In this document: in pieces, positions 1-7,055 of the stretch | How the letters are laid out: the number at the start of each line of letters is the position of its first letter | How positions within the stretch are numbered: the first letter of the stretch is position 1 | Source of the DNA: Subtercola lobariae | GTDB lineage: Bacteria; Actinomycetota; Actinomycetes; Actinomycetales; Microbacteriaceae | DNA: 64,000 nt | NCBI RefSeq assembly: GCF_014640255.1 | Contig: NZ_BMGP01000002.1 | Coordinates: forward strand, 372,001-436,000 | Direction: 5' to 3' | Position numbers and translations under genes: made by a program | The notes under the pieces: generated by a model | Seen by the model: the letters and a program-made list of their open reading frames with translations, nothing else | Told to the model about the DNA's origin: nothing | The model's database searches: none

Positions 1-27
1 CCCCCACACCGGATGACCGGGCGGGGG
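1..27 (-). terminator. Hairpin downstream of the substrate-binding protein gene
   Basis: An imperfect hairpin with C-rich and G-rich arms (CCCCC/GGGGG outer pairs, CCGG/CCGG inner pairs, ATGA loop) lies just past the stop codon of the minus-strand gene. It is placed as a transcription terminator, but the sequence beyond base 1 is not visible, so a U-tract cannot be checked. Confidence 0.35.
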
Positions 28-62
28 CTTCGGGGTGAGGCGAGTGCCTCAGGCGTTACGAC

Positions 63-1391
63 CTAGTAGGAGGTCTGGCCTTCGATAGCCGACTGGAACT
101 GTGGAACGTTGTTCGCGTCGAACTTGTAGATGCCGATGAAGGCGCTCGAGGGCTCGTTGTGCGAGTTGAGCGGCCCGATTCCGGACTGGCCGGTGTACTG
201 AATCTCGGTACCTGCCGTGACTAGCGGAGCACACTCGGCGTATGACGAGCACTTCGTGCCGCCGTTCGCGCCAGAGACAGCCCCGAGCTGCTTGTTCAGG
301 TCAGCAGAGACATTCGACTTGGCCTTCAGGGCCGCCAGAGCGGTCAAGATGGTCGCGTCATATGACTCGGGGGCGTACGAGAAGTCAGTCAGATCGGCAT
401 TCTCAGCGCCCTTGTACCATGACACCAGCTGGGACTGGAAATCGGTGCTCGGGTGAGCGCCAGGAATGGTGCCCTGAGCTCCGTTCAGCGTTCCGGGCTG
501 GAAGTCCTTGCTGTAGTCGGCAGTGTTGCCGTCTGAGAAGTAGGTCTTCGACATGTTCCAGCCTTGAGCGACGAGCTCGGGCACGATCGACTTGGTCTCA
601 TCGAATGCGAGAACGACGATCGCGTCGGGCTTGGTGGCCAGTGCAGCCGTGACCTCAGCCGAGAACGTGGTCTGGCCGGGAGGGAACTCCTGGCCGGCGC
701 TAGTGGCACCGTAAACAACTGATCCGCCTGCAGCTTCGATGCTCTTCTGGGTGAAGTCACGAAGACCTGTGCCGTAGGAGTCGTTGAACACGATGAAGGC
801 GACCTTCGAGTTACCGTCACCGGTGATCAGCGAACCGAGCGCCGAACCCTGAACCGAGTCTGGCGGGGCGGTGCGGAAGTAGTACGGACCGTACCCAGAG
901 AGCTTGGCCGAGGTGTTGGCCGGCGAGATCTGCGTGATGTTCGCTGACGCGAAGGCGTCGACGACGTTCAGCGAAACACTCGACGAAGCAGCACCGATGG
1001 CGACCGACGGCTTGGCCGTGATCAGCTTCTGGGCCGAAGCGGTCGAAACGCTCAGGTCGGTGGAGTCACCCGAGTCGGTGGCGAGAATACACGCCTGCTT
1101 GCCGGCCACACCGCCGGCAGCGTTGATGTCTGAGACCGCGAGGCCGACACCAGCCTGCTCCGGCGGGTTGAGGTAGGCAAGGCTACCGGTGATGGGGAGG
1201 ATGGTACCAACGACCAGGTTGTTCGATGTTGTCGCATCACTCGCGCAGTCTGCCTCAGAGGCAGAAGCCGACGATGACGCCGACGAAGACGGAGTTGAGC
1301 TGCCACCGGAGGCGCAGCCAGAGAGCATGACGGCAATGATGCCTGCTCCAGCCACGATCGTCGTCCGGAGGGCATACTTGGATTTGATCAT
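63..1391 (-). CDS. ABC transporter substrate-binding lipoprotein (branched-chain amino acid type)
   Basis: Extracellular solute-binding lipoprotein of the Leu/Ile/Val-type periplasmic-binding fold (Peripla_BP_6-like), 442 aa. The ATG at 1391 is chosen because it follows an AAAGGG ribosome-binding site and begins a classical lipoprotein signal: MIKSKYALR, a hydrophobic stretch, then the lipobox LSGC with Cys at about residue 26. A Ser/Ala-rich linker (about 28-45) leads to the binding domain, which opens with VVGTILPITGSLAYLNPP, a typical start for this family. Its ABC permease and ATPase genes are not in the window; they may lie beyond base 1. The ligand cannot be told from sequence alone: amino acids, short amides or urea are all possible for this family. 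Confidence 0.88.
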   Translation of the reverse strand: MIKSKYALRTTIVAGAGIIAVMLSGCASGGSSTPSSSASSSASASEADCASDATTSNNLVVGTILPITGSLAYLNPPEQAGVGLAVSDINAAGGVAGKQACILATDSGDSTDLSVSTASAQKLITAKPSVAIGAASSSVSLNVVDAFASANITQISPANTSAKLSGYGPYYFRTAPPDSVQGSALGSLITGDGNSKVAFIVFNDSYGTGLRDFTQKSIEAAGGSVVYGATSAGQEFPPGQTTFSAEVTAALATKPDAIVVLAFDETKSIVPELVAQGWNMSKTYFSDGNTADYSKDFQPGTLNGAQGTIPGAHPSTDFQSQLVSWYKGAENADLTDFSYAPESYDATILTALAALKAKSNVSADLNKQLGAVSGANGGTKCSSYAECAPLVTAGTEIQYTGQSGIGPLNSHNEPSSAFIGIYKFDANNVPQFQSAIEGQTSY

Positions 1392-1590
1392 CCTGTGAAC
1401 CCTTTCATTGTGCTCGCGAGCCTGGAGCCTCCGGGCGGAGACCCCCTCGCGTTCAATAGGTTCAAACCTAGGGTTTCTATGTTTCGAACGTGTTTTCTGT
1501 GTGTGCCGTGCGAATATCGTTAGCAATTCGTAACCCGGTATTTTGTCAGGTTCAGTCGCCGCTGAGAGTGCGAATGAGCTCTTAAACGCC

Positions 1591-1622
1591 GAACGGCCTG
1601 GGCACCGAAGCCCAGGCCGTTC
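1591..1622 (-). terminator. Intrinsic terminator of groES
   Basis: Perfect 12-bp stem (GAACGGCCTGGG at 1591-1602 with CCCAGGCCGTTC at 1611-1622) with an 8-nt loop, 12 bp beyond the groES stop. The minus-strand tail is only mildly T-rich (GGCGTTTAAGAG). It separates groES from the lipoprotein gene, so groES appears to be monocistronic. Confidence 0.75.
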
Positions 1623-1634
1623 GAAAAGCGGGTG

Positions 1635-1931
1635 TTAGCGAACGATCACAGCAAGAACGTCGCGAGCAGAGAGCACGAGGTACTCTTCGCCGTTGTACTT
1701 GACCTCGGTTCCGCCGTACTTCGAGTACAGAACCTTGTCGCCAACCGAAACGTCGAGAGGCACGCGGTTGCCGTTGTCGTCGATGCGGCCGGGGCCGACG
1801 GCTTCGACGACACCCTCTTGGGGCTTCTCTTTCGCGGTGTCAGGAATGACCAGACCAGACGCGGTGGTCGTTTCTGCTTCGACCTGCTTGATAACGATGC
1901 GATCCTCGAGCGGCTTGATGGAGACCGACAC
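1635..1931 (-). CDS. groES: Co-chaperonin GroES
   Basis: 10-kDa co-chaperonin that caps the GroEL folding chamber in the cytoplasm. The 98-aa length and the motifs [14 protein letters not shown] at the N-terminus, a mobile-loop region around residues 15-35, and [24 protein letters not shown] near the C-terminus are standard. The GTG at 1931 is chosen over an upstream in-frame extension because AAGAGG lies 6 nt before it and the product then has the normal family length. No groEL follows; a terminator and an unrelated gene do. Two CIRCE palindromes upstream predict HrcA heat-shock repression. Confidence 0.95.
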   Translation of the reverse strand: MSVSIKPLEDRIVIKQVEAETTTASGLVIPDTAKEKPQEGVVEAVGPGRIDDNGNRVPLDVSVGDKVLYSKYGGTEVKYNGEEYLVLSARDVLAVIVR

Positions 1932-1967
1932 AGTTGACCTCTTCTTTCTTCGGTTCAAAAGTCATTT

Positions 1968-1994
1968 TTGGCACACTCACACTGAGAGTGCTAA
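1968..1994. promoter_or_regulatory. CIRCE operator, proximal copy
   Basis: TTGGCACAC, 9-nt spacer, GAGTGCTAA: 27 bp matching the HrcA-binding CIRCE consensus (TTAGCACTC-N9-GAGTGCTAA). The right arm is perfect and the left arm differs at three positions. It lies immediately downstream of the predicted groES start point, in the 5' leader. Confidence 0.8.
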
Positions 1995-1998
1995 CTCG

Positions 1999-2028
1999 AG
2001 TTTAGGGGTTGAATTGGCACTCGGTCAA
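1999..2028 (-). promoter_or_regulatory. Predicted groES promoter
   Basis: On the minus strand, TTGACC (-35, bases 2023-2028) and TAAACT (-10, bases 1999-2004) with an 18-bp spacer. The -35 box lies inside the distal CIRCE copy, so HrcA bound there would block RNA polymerase directly. Confidence 0.55.
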
Positions 2029-2040
2029 CCTGAGTGCCAA
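2014..2040. promoter_or_regulatory. CIRCE operator, distal copy
   Basis: TTGGCACTC, 9-nt spacer, GAGTGCCAA: a perfect 9+9 inverted repeat with correct CIRCE spacing and one symmetrical change from consensus in each arm. Its start lies 46 bp from the start of the proximal copy and it covers the predicted -35 of groES. It is also within 50 bp of the divergent methyltransferase start. Confidence 0.88.
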
Positions 2041-2086
2041 CGCGTGACGAGCCGCTCGCACCGCGCCTCGCGTCTAAACTGACCGC

Positions 2087-3277
2087 ATGGAGCGAACCGA
2101 CCTTGAACAGCTGATGACAGCAGAGGGTCTGCGCCTACTCGACTCGTTGCCGCCCTACACGAACGGTTCGAACATCGTTCGTTCGGTCGCCGCGTTACGC
2201 AAAGAAGGGTACTCGGCCGCACTGGTGGGCGCGGTGATGACCCAGGCGCGACTGCGCGCCAAGGCCAGGTCGAAGTTCGGCGAGTTCGCCGAGCGGATGC
2301 TCTTCACCGAGTCAGGGCTCGAACAGGCGACCCGGCTGAGCGTTGCTGCTTTGCACGCCGGCCGCTTTCGTTCGGCGGGCGTCACCCGGGTGGCCGACCT
2401 CGGCTGCGGTATCGGCGCCGACGCACTCGCCCTTGCCGCCCTCGACCTCAGCGTGACCGCCGTCGACCGCGACGAGGTCACAGCCGCCATCGCGGCCTAC
2501 AACCTCGCTCCGTTTCCCACCGCCGATGTGGTGCACGGCGACGCCCTGACGTTCGACCTGGGCAGCGTGGATGCCCTCTATTTCGACCCCGCACGAAGAA
2601 CCGAGGGGCACACGAACACCTCGCGCATCACCGACCCCGCCGATTTCAGCCCGAACCTCGATTTCGTTTTCGCGGCCGCGCGCGAACGCCCGACCGGAGT
2701 GAAACTCGGCCCCGGCCTCGACCGCGAGCTACTGCCGGCCGACGCCGAAGCGCAATGGATCTCGGTCGACGGGCAGGTAGTCGAGACGGGGTTGTGGTTC
2801 GGCGCGGTGGCCCGGCCGGGCATCCATCGCGCCGCTCTCGTGCTGCGGGGCACCGAACGAAACGAAATGACTGCGGCAGCCGACAGCGATGATGTAGAAC
2901 CGGGGCCGCTCGGCGGCTACCTCTACGAACCCGACGGCAGCGTCATTCGGGCACGACTCATCGGCGACCTCGCCCGAACACTCGGCGCCCACCTGGTGTC
3001 GGCGCAGATCGCCTACGTGACTTCAGACACGCTCGTCGAAACGCCGTTCGCGTCGGCGTTTCGCGTGCGAGAGGTGTTCGCCTACAACGTCAGCAGTCTC
3101 AAGCGTGAGCTTCGAGCCCGCCGCATCGGCAGCCTCGAGATCAAGAAGCGAGGAGTCGACGTCGACCCGGCTGCGCTGCGACCGAAGCTCGCACTTCAGG
3201 GCCCAGAGAAGGCGACGCTCTTCATCACCCGCAGCGAAGGCAAGCACGTGGCGATTCTGGCCGACCGCCTGAGCTGA
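2087..3277 (+). CDS. Class I SAM-dependent methyltransferase with THUMP-like domain
   Basis: Cytoplasmic protein of 396 aa. The SAM-binding motif I is VADLGCGIGADALALA (about residues 102-117), followed by the acidic VDRDE strand and a YFDPARR motif, which resembles the substrate-side motif of nucleic-acid methyltransferases. The C-terminal 90 residues (RELRARRIGSLEIKKRGVDV and after) match the THUMP-like domain often joined to this fold. Substrate is unknown; RNA is a reasonable guess. It is divergent from groES with no gene between. TAAACT lies 7 bp before the ATG, which could make a leaderless transcript. The last codons and stop are caught in a 42-bp tandem duplication. Confidence 0.82.
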   Translation: MERTDLEQLMTAEGLRLLDSLPPYTNGSNIVRSVAALRKEGYSAALVGAVMTQARLRAKARSKFGEFAERMLFTESGLEQATRLSVAALHAGRFRSAGVTRVADLGCGIGADALALAALDLSVTAVDRDEVTAAIAAYNLAPFPTADVVHGDALTFDLGSVDALYFDPARRTEGHTNTSRITDPADFSPNLDFVFAAARERPTGVKLGPGLDRELLPADAEAQWISVDGQVVETGLWFGAVARPGIHRAALVLRGTERNEMTAAADSDDVEPGPLGGYLYEPDGSVIRARLIGDLARTLGAHLVSAQIAYVTSDTLVETPFASAFRVREVFAYNVSSLKRELRARRIGSLEIKKRGVDVDPAALRPKLALQGPEKATLFITRSEGKHVAILADRLS

Positions 3278-3346
3278 GGCGCGCTGGGGCGGCGACCGCA
3301 GGGCGACCGCCTGAGCTGAGTCGCGCTGCGGCGGCGACCGCAGGGC
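3263..3346. repeat. 42-bp tandem duplication over a stop codon
   Basis: Two adjacent 42-bp units (3263-3304 and 3305-3346) starting GACCGCCTGAGCTGAG and ending GACCGCAGGGC, differing at two positions. The first unit contains the last four sense codons and TGA stop of the methyltransferase. Confidence 0.9.
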
Positions 3347-3437
3347 GCGCGATTCGCTGCCGGGCTTCGACCGCAGCACCGCCGTGGCGCGCGCTGCCCG
3401 CTGCGCGTCGCGTCGCGCGATCGACGCCTTAACTGCA

Positions 3438-3469
3438 AGGTGGCGCGAGGCCGAAGTCCCGCGCCACCT
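3438..3469. terminator. Hairpin between convergent genes
   Basis: Perfect 10-bp stem AGGTGGCGCG/CGCGCCACCT with a 12-nt loop, placed between the convergent methyltransferase and DUF4190-type genes. It could end transcription both ways; no clear U-run on either side. Confidence 0.55.
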
Positions 3470-3488
3470 AGCGTGAATCTCTGTCGAA

Positions 3489-4208
3489 TCAGTAGTTGTA
3501 GCTGTACGACGTGTTGATCTGCGCGATCACGAAGATGATGAACGCGATGATGAGGATGATCGACAGCGCGATTCCGGCGAACCCCGTGATGATGCCGGTG
3601 AGCCAGAAGCCTCGAGCGGCAGGCTCCCTGCGGCGACCGATGAAGCCAAGCACGATGCCCGCCACCGAGAAGATGAAACCACCGATGCCCCAGCTGAAGA
3701 TGGAGATCACAAGGCCGAGAATGCCCGCGACCAGCGCGATGATGCTGAGCACGGGTGACCGCGTTCCGACGGGAGCGGCGTAACCGGCTGCAGGAGCACC
3801 GTACTGCGGCGCACCGTACTGGGGCGCGCCGTAACCGGGCGCCGCAGGCGGCGCGGGCGGAGGCGCGCCGTAGTTCGGCGCCGGCGGAGCGGCCGCGTAG
3901 TTCGGGGCCGGAGCGACGGGCGGAGCGGCGTAGCCGGGCGCCGGAGGCGCGGGCGGAGCCGGCGCGACGGGCGGAGCCACCGGAGGAACGGGAGCCGCAG
4001 GCGCAGCCGGAGCGGCCGGCGGAGCGGTGGGCGGCACGGGTGGAGCGACCGGAGGGGCTGCAGGAGCCGCGGGCGGCGCAGTCGGAGGAAGGTTCGGCTC
4101 GGGCGTAGCCGGAGGCGTGTCAGAGCCCGCGGGCGGCGAGGCGAGCGGAGCAGAATCTGGCAGACGCTCGGGTGTGTCGTCGCTTGATGGTGTGTTGGGA
4201 TCGGTCAT
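3489..4208 (-). CDS. DUF4190-type membrane protein with long Pro/Ala-rich cytoplasmic region
   Basis: 239 aa. Residues 1 to about 150 are low-complexity Pro/Ala with repeated PPAAPAAP, PPVAPAPNYAA and GAPQYGAPQYGAP units. The last 85 residues hold two hydrophobic segments (SPVLSIIALVAGILGLVISI and GIALSIILIIAFIIFVIAQ) around a basic turn (GRRREPAARG), the usual arrangement of DUF4190. Role unknown: such proteins are small actinobacterial membrane proteins often found in pairs, and here a shorter paralogue follows at 4313-4594. Start ATG at 4208 has AGGAAGGG upstream. Confidence 0.75.
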   Translation of the reverse strand: MTDPNTPSSDDTPERLPDSAPLASPPAGSDTPPATPEPNLPPTAPPAAPAAPPVAPPVPPTAPPAAPAAPAAPVPPVAPPVAPAPPAPPAPGYAAPPVAPAPNYAAAPPAPNYGAPPPAPPAAPGYGAPQYGAPQYGAPAAGYAAPVGTRSPVLSIIALVAGILGLVISIFSWGIGGFIFSVAGIVLGFIGRRREPAARGFWLTGIITGFAGIALSIILIIAFIIFVIAQINTSYSYNY

Positions 4209-4312
4209 GATGACCCTTCCTTCCGATTGTTCGGTCTGAGGTGCGCTGAACTATCACCGAGCCTAGCGATGCAGCCACCCCCAGCGGCACCCCTTTGCCG
4301 AGCGATTACTGA

Positions 4313-4594
4313 CTAGTAGGTGGTAACTGTCGTAGCGCTAGCCAAGAGAGCGACCCAGACGATAATGAGAATCACTCCCAGAATCAGCTCGATGAAACCG
4401 ATCACGATGCCCGCGATGGCAAGCCCGCGACCACCTTCGCCGGTTCGCTTGATCTGGCTGAGCGCAATAAAGCCGATCACGATGCCGACGACGGTGAAGC
4501 CGACGATCGACACCACCAGCGAGACGATGGCGAGAATGTTGGTTCGGGGTGCGACGGGGCTCGGTGCGGCGCCGTACGGGGCGGGGCTGGTCAT
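4313..4594 (-). CDS. Small DUF4190-type membrane protein
   Basis: 93 aa, with a short Pro-rich N-terminus (MTSPAPYGAAPSPVAPRTN) and two membrane segments separated by ALSQIKRTGEGGRGLA, the hallmark loop of DUF4190. ATG at 4594 is preferred because the protein then begins like its relatives; upstream in-frame ATGs at 4609 and 4636 would add 5 and 14 residues. Shorter paralogue of the 3489-4208 protein. Function unknown. Confidence 0.75.
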   Translation of the reverse strand: MTSPAPYGAAPSPVAPRTNILAIVSLVVSIVGFTVVGIVIGFIALSQIKRTGEGGRGLAIAGIVIGFIELILGVILIIVWVALLASATTVTTY

Positions 4595-4634
4595 GAGGCA
4601 GTGCTCCATTCGAGAGATCAAAGACGCGCTGCCC

Positions 4635-4664
4635 ATAGTGGCAGCGTACGTGACGAAGTGTCAA
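4635..4664 (-). promoter_or_regulatory. Possible promoter of the small DUF4190 gene
   Basis: Minus-strand TTGACA (bases 4659-4664), 18-bp spacer, CACTAT (4635-4640). The -35 is perfect, the -10 weak. It sits about 40 bp upstream of the chosen start, after the end of the tsaD operon. Confidence 0.4.
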
Positions 4665-4720
4665 CGACAATTACTACCATAGCTGATGATTCATCACCTT
4701 ATCTGCGTCGAAATGTGACG

Positions 4721-5824
4721 CTACCGCACCTGAATCTCGGTGACAGGCAAGGTCGAATCGGCGCCGAAGTCGAGCGCCGAGGGAGCATGCCCGCGCATGA
4801 TCAGCTGCGCGCCCAGCGCCGCTATCATCGCCCCATTGTCGGTGCAGAGGGCCAAGGGCGGAATACGCAGGGTCACCCCGGCGAGCGCCGCTCGCTCTTC
4901 GGCGAGCGCCCGAACACGGGCATTCGCAACGACCCCGCCACCGAGCAACAGCCGAGGAACACCCCGATCGGCGCACGCGGCGAGCGCTTTCGTGATCAGT
5001 ACATCGGCAACTGCCTCGCGAAAGCTCGCCGCCACATCGGCGAGCGGAATCTCTTCACCTCGGTCACTTCTGGCCTCGACCCAGCGCGCGACCGACGTTT
5101 TCAGCCCCGAGAACGAGAAGTCGTAGCGGTGCGCGGCCATGTCTTTCGGCTGGCTGAGCCCACGCGGAAAACGGATGGCTTTCGGGTTACCCCCCACTGC
5201 CACACGGTCGATGTGTGGGCCGCCCGGGTACGGCAACCCCAGTACGCGCGCGACCTTGTCGAAAGCCTCTCCCGCTGCGTCGTCGATGGTCTCACCGAGC
5301 AACTCGACGTCGCTCACCAGATCGCGAACGTAGAGCAACGACGTGTGCCCGCCCGACACCAGCAGGGCGATGGTGGGGTATTCCAGTGGCTCCGAATCGG
5401 GAGAGACGAGGTCGACACCGACGTGACCCACGAGATGGTTCACCGCATAAAGCGGCTTTCCAGTGGCAATCGCCAGGCCTTTGGCGGCAGCGACACCCAC
5501 CATGAGTGCGCCCGAGAGCCCTGGCCCTGACGTCACGGCGATTGCGTCGATGTCGGCGAAGCTCAGCTGCGCTTCGCCGAGGGCAGCGTGGATGGTCGGG
5601 GTGAGCGCCTCGAGGTGCGCACGCGCCGCGATCTCGGGCACGACTCCCCCGTACCGCGCGTGCTCGTCCATCGATGAGGCGATTGCGTTCGCCAGAAGCG
5701 TTGTGCCCCGCACGATGCCGATACCCGTCTCGTCGCACGAGGTCTCGATGCCGAGCACCACGGGTCGGCGGAGCGCTTCGCCGGTCAGGCCAGCGGCCGC
5801 GGCGGGTGGGCTGACGGTACTCAT
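4721..5824 (-). CDS. tsaD: tRNA N6-adenosine threonylcarbamoyltransferase TsaD
   Basis: Transfers threonylcarbamoyl from TC-AMP to A37 of ANN-decoding tRNAs (t6A), working with TsaB and TsaE. The 367-aa ASKHA-fold protein shows [16 protein letters not shown] at the N-terminus, the metal-binding region [24 protein letters not shown], and the glycine-rich ATP loop VSGGHTSL. It is the last gene of the operon: its ATG overlaps the rimI stop by 4 bp (ATGA), indicating translational coupling. TsaB and the TsaE domain are encoded just upstream in the same transcript, so all three subunits of the second t6A step come from one mRNA. TsaC/Sua5, which supplies TC-AMP, is not in the window. Confidence 0.96.
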   Translation of the reverse strand: MSTVSPPAAAAGLTGEALRRPVVLGIETSCDETGIGIVRGTTLLANAIASSMDEHARYGGVVPEIAARAHLEALTPTIHAALGEAQLSFADIDAIAVTSGPGLSGALMVGVAAAKGLAIATGKPLYAVNHLVGHVGVDLVSPDSEPLEYPTIALLVSGGHTSLLYVRDLVSDVELLGETIDDAAGEAFDKVARVLGLPYPGGPHIDRVAVGGNPKAIRFPRGLSQPKDMAAHRYDFSFSGLKTSVARWVEARSDRGEEIPLADVAASFREAVADVLITKALAACADRGVPRLLLGGGVVANARVRALAEERAALAGVTLRIPPLALCTDNGAMIAALGAQLIMRGHAPSALDFGADSTLPVTEIQVR

Positions 5825-6321
5825 GAGAGCGGCTCCCGGGTCTGAAGTTCGAGCCGCATGACCACGGCGTCGACGTTGTCGGGCTGGTAGTAACCGCGGC
5901 GAATACCAATGGAGTGGAATCCGAGTGTCTCGTAGAGGTGCTGGGCGCCCGGGTTGTCGGCGCGAACCTCCAAGAACACGCGACGAGCTCCGCGACGAGC
6001 CGCCTCAATGATCAGCGTGGTCATGAGCGTTCGGCCGAGGCCGTGCCGCCTGGCATCCGGAGCGACGGCGATGGTCTGAATGTCGGCGTCGGCGGCTCCC
6101 TGAGTGCTGAGCAGACCGGCGTAGCCGCCCAGCGGGGCGTCTGGATGCTCGGGATGCTCGGCCACGAGGTAGTAGCAGTGCTTCTGAGCGAGGTCGGCAC
6201 GCATCATCGCGGGGCTCCAGGCGTCGGTGCTGAAGGTACTCGTTTCGAGCGCCATTATCGCGTCGAGGTCTGCGGGTCCGGCGACGCGCAGCGCCCATTC
6301 TGTAGCGTGGAGGTCGCTCAT
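5821..6321 (-). CDS. rimI: Ribosomal-protein-alanine N-acetyltransferase RimI
   Basis: GNAT-fold acetyltransferase of 166 aa that acetylates protein N-termini (S18 in E. coli; broader in some actinomycetes). Visible GNAT features: [18 protein letters not shown] at the N-terminus, the acetyl-CoA loop [17 protein letters not shown], and [23 protein letters not shown], a typical RimI C-terminus. The start at 6321 overlaps the tsaB stop by 4 bp and gives the normal length; a longer in-frame stretch upstream lies within tsaB and is not believed. The tsaB-rimI-tsaD order is widespread in bacteria. Confidence 0.92.
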   Translation of the reverse strand: MSDLHATEWALRVAGPADLDAIMALETSTFSTDAWSPAMMRADLAQKHCYYLVAEHPEHPDAPLGGYAGLLSTQGAADADIQTIAVAPDARRHGLGRTLMTTLIIEAARRGARRVFLEVRADNPGAQHLYETLGFHSIGIRRGYYQPDNVDAVVMRLELQTREPLS

Positions 6322-7055
6322 CGCTGCGTCACCCGCTTCACGCCGGTGCTCAGCGTCACGTCGGGTGAACGCAGGTAGAGCGCCTGGTCGGCGGCGAAGG
6401 GGGCGCCCGTGCGCAGCATCTCGAGGGCGACCTGGCCGAGGGCGCCAGCCGAGACGTGAGCCGCATCGAGGGTTGCCGCGTGAACGTGCGGCAGGGCATC
6501 CGGTTTCGCGAGCCCCGGGCCGTCGATGCGCACGGGCGTCTGCCCCGAGAGATCGAACAGCGACCAATACACCTCACGGCGGCGGGCGTCTGAGACCACC
6601 AGCACCTCTCCCGTTCGCCCGGCGCCCTGGGCGGCGAAGGCAATGGCGTCATGGCTCACCACGCGAAGCACCGGCAGGCCGAGCCCGAGGGCGAAGGCGT
6701 TCGCTGCGGCGATACCGACTCGCAGGCCGGTGAATGGCCCGGGGCCCATTCCGGCGACGACACCGGTCAGCTGCTGCGGGCGAATGGATGCCTCGGCCAG
6801 CGCCTGCTCGATCAGCCGGCCGATCACCTCCGCATGTTTCATGGTGTCGAACCCGTTGGCTTCGCTGAGCACGACGGCGCGGTGCGGGGTGGCCTCGGTC
6901 ACCGCGGCGGGGTGGTGGGCCCCGGCGGTCACTGTGCTGGCGGCCGTGGCCGACGACGCCACCTCGCGAGGCTCGCGGTAGTCGCCCTCGACGACGGCCA
7001 CGCTGGTGCCTGCCGAGGTGTCGATGGCGAGCAGCAGCTCGCGGCGGTCGCTCAT
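6318..7055 (-). CDS. tsaB: t6A biosynthesis protein TsaB
   Basis: Inactive ASKHA paralogue of TsaD that forms the TsaB-TsaD dimer scaffold for t6A synthesis. 245 aa; LLLAIDTSAGTSVAVVEG at the N-terminus and GVVAGMGPGPFTGLRVGIAAANAFALGLGLPV (the TsaB signature, about residues 105-135) are clear. About 35 extra residues between strands two and three (PREVASSATAASTV region) are Ala/Thr-rich and look like a loop insertion. Overlaps alr::tsaE upstream and rimI downstream by 4 bp each. Confidence 0.94.
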   Translation of the reverse strand: MSDRRELLLAIDTSAGTSVAVVEGDYREPREVASSATAASTVTAGAHHPAAVTEATPHRAVVLSEANGFDTMKHAEVIGRLIEQALAEASIRPQQLTGVVAGMGPGPFTGLRVGIAAANAFALGLGLPVLRVVSHDAIAFAAQGAGRTGEVLVVSDARRREVYWSLFDLSGQTPVRIDGPGLAKPDALPHVHAATLDAAHVSAGALGQVALEMLRTGAPFAADQALYLRSPDVTLSTGVKRVTQR

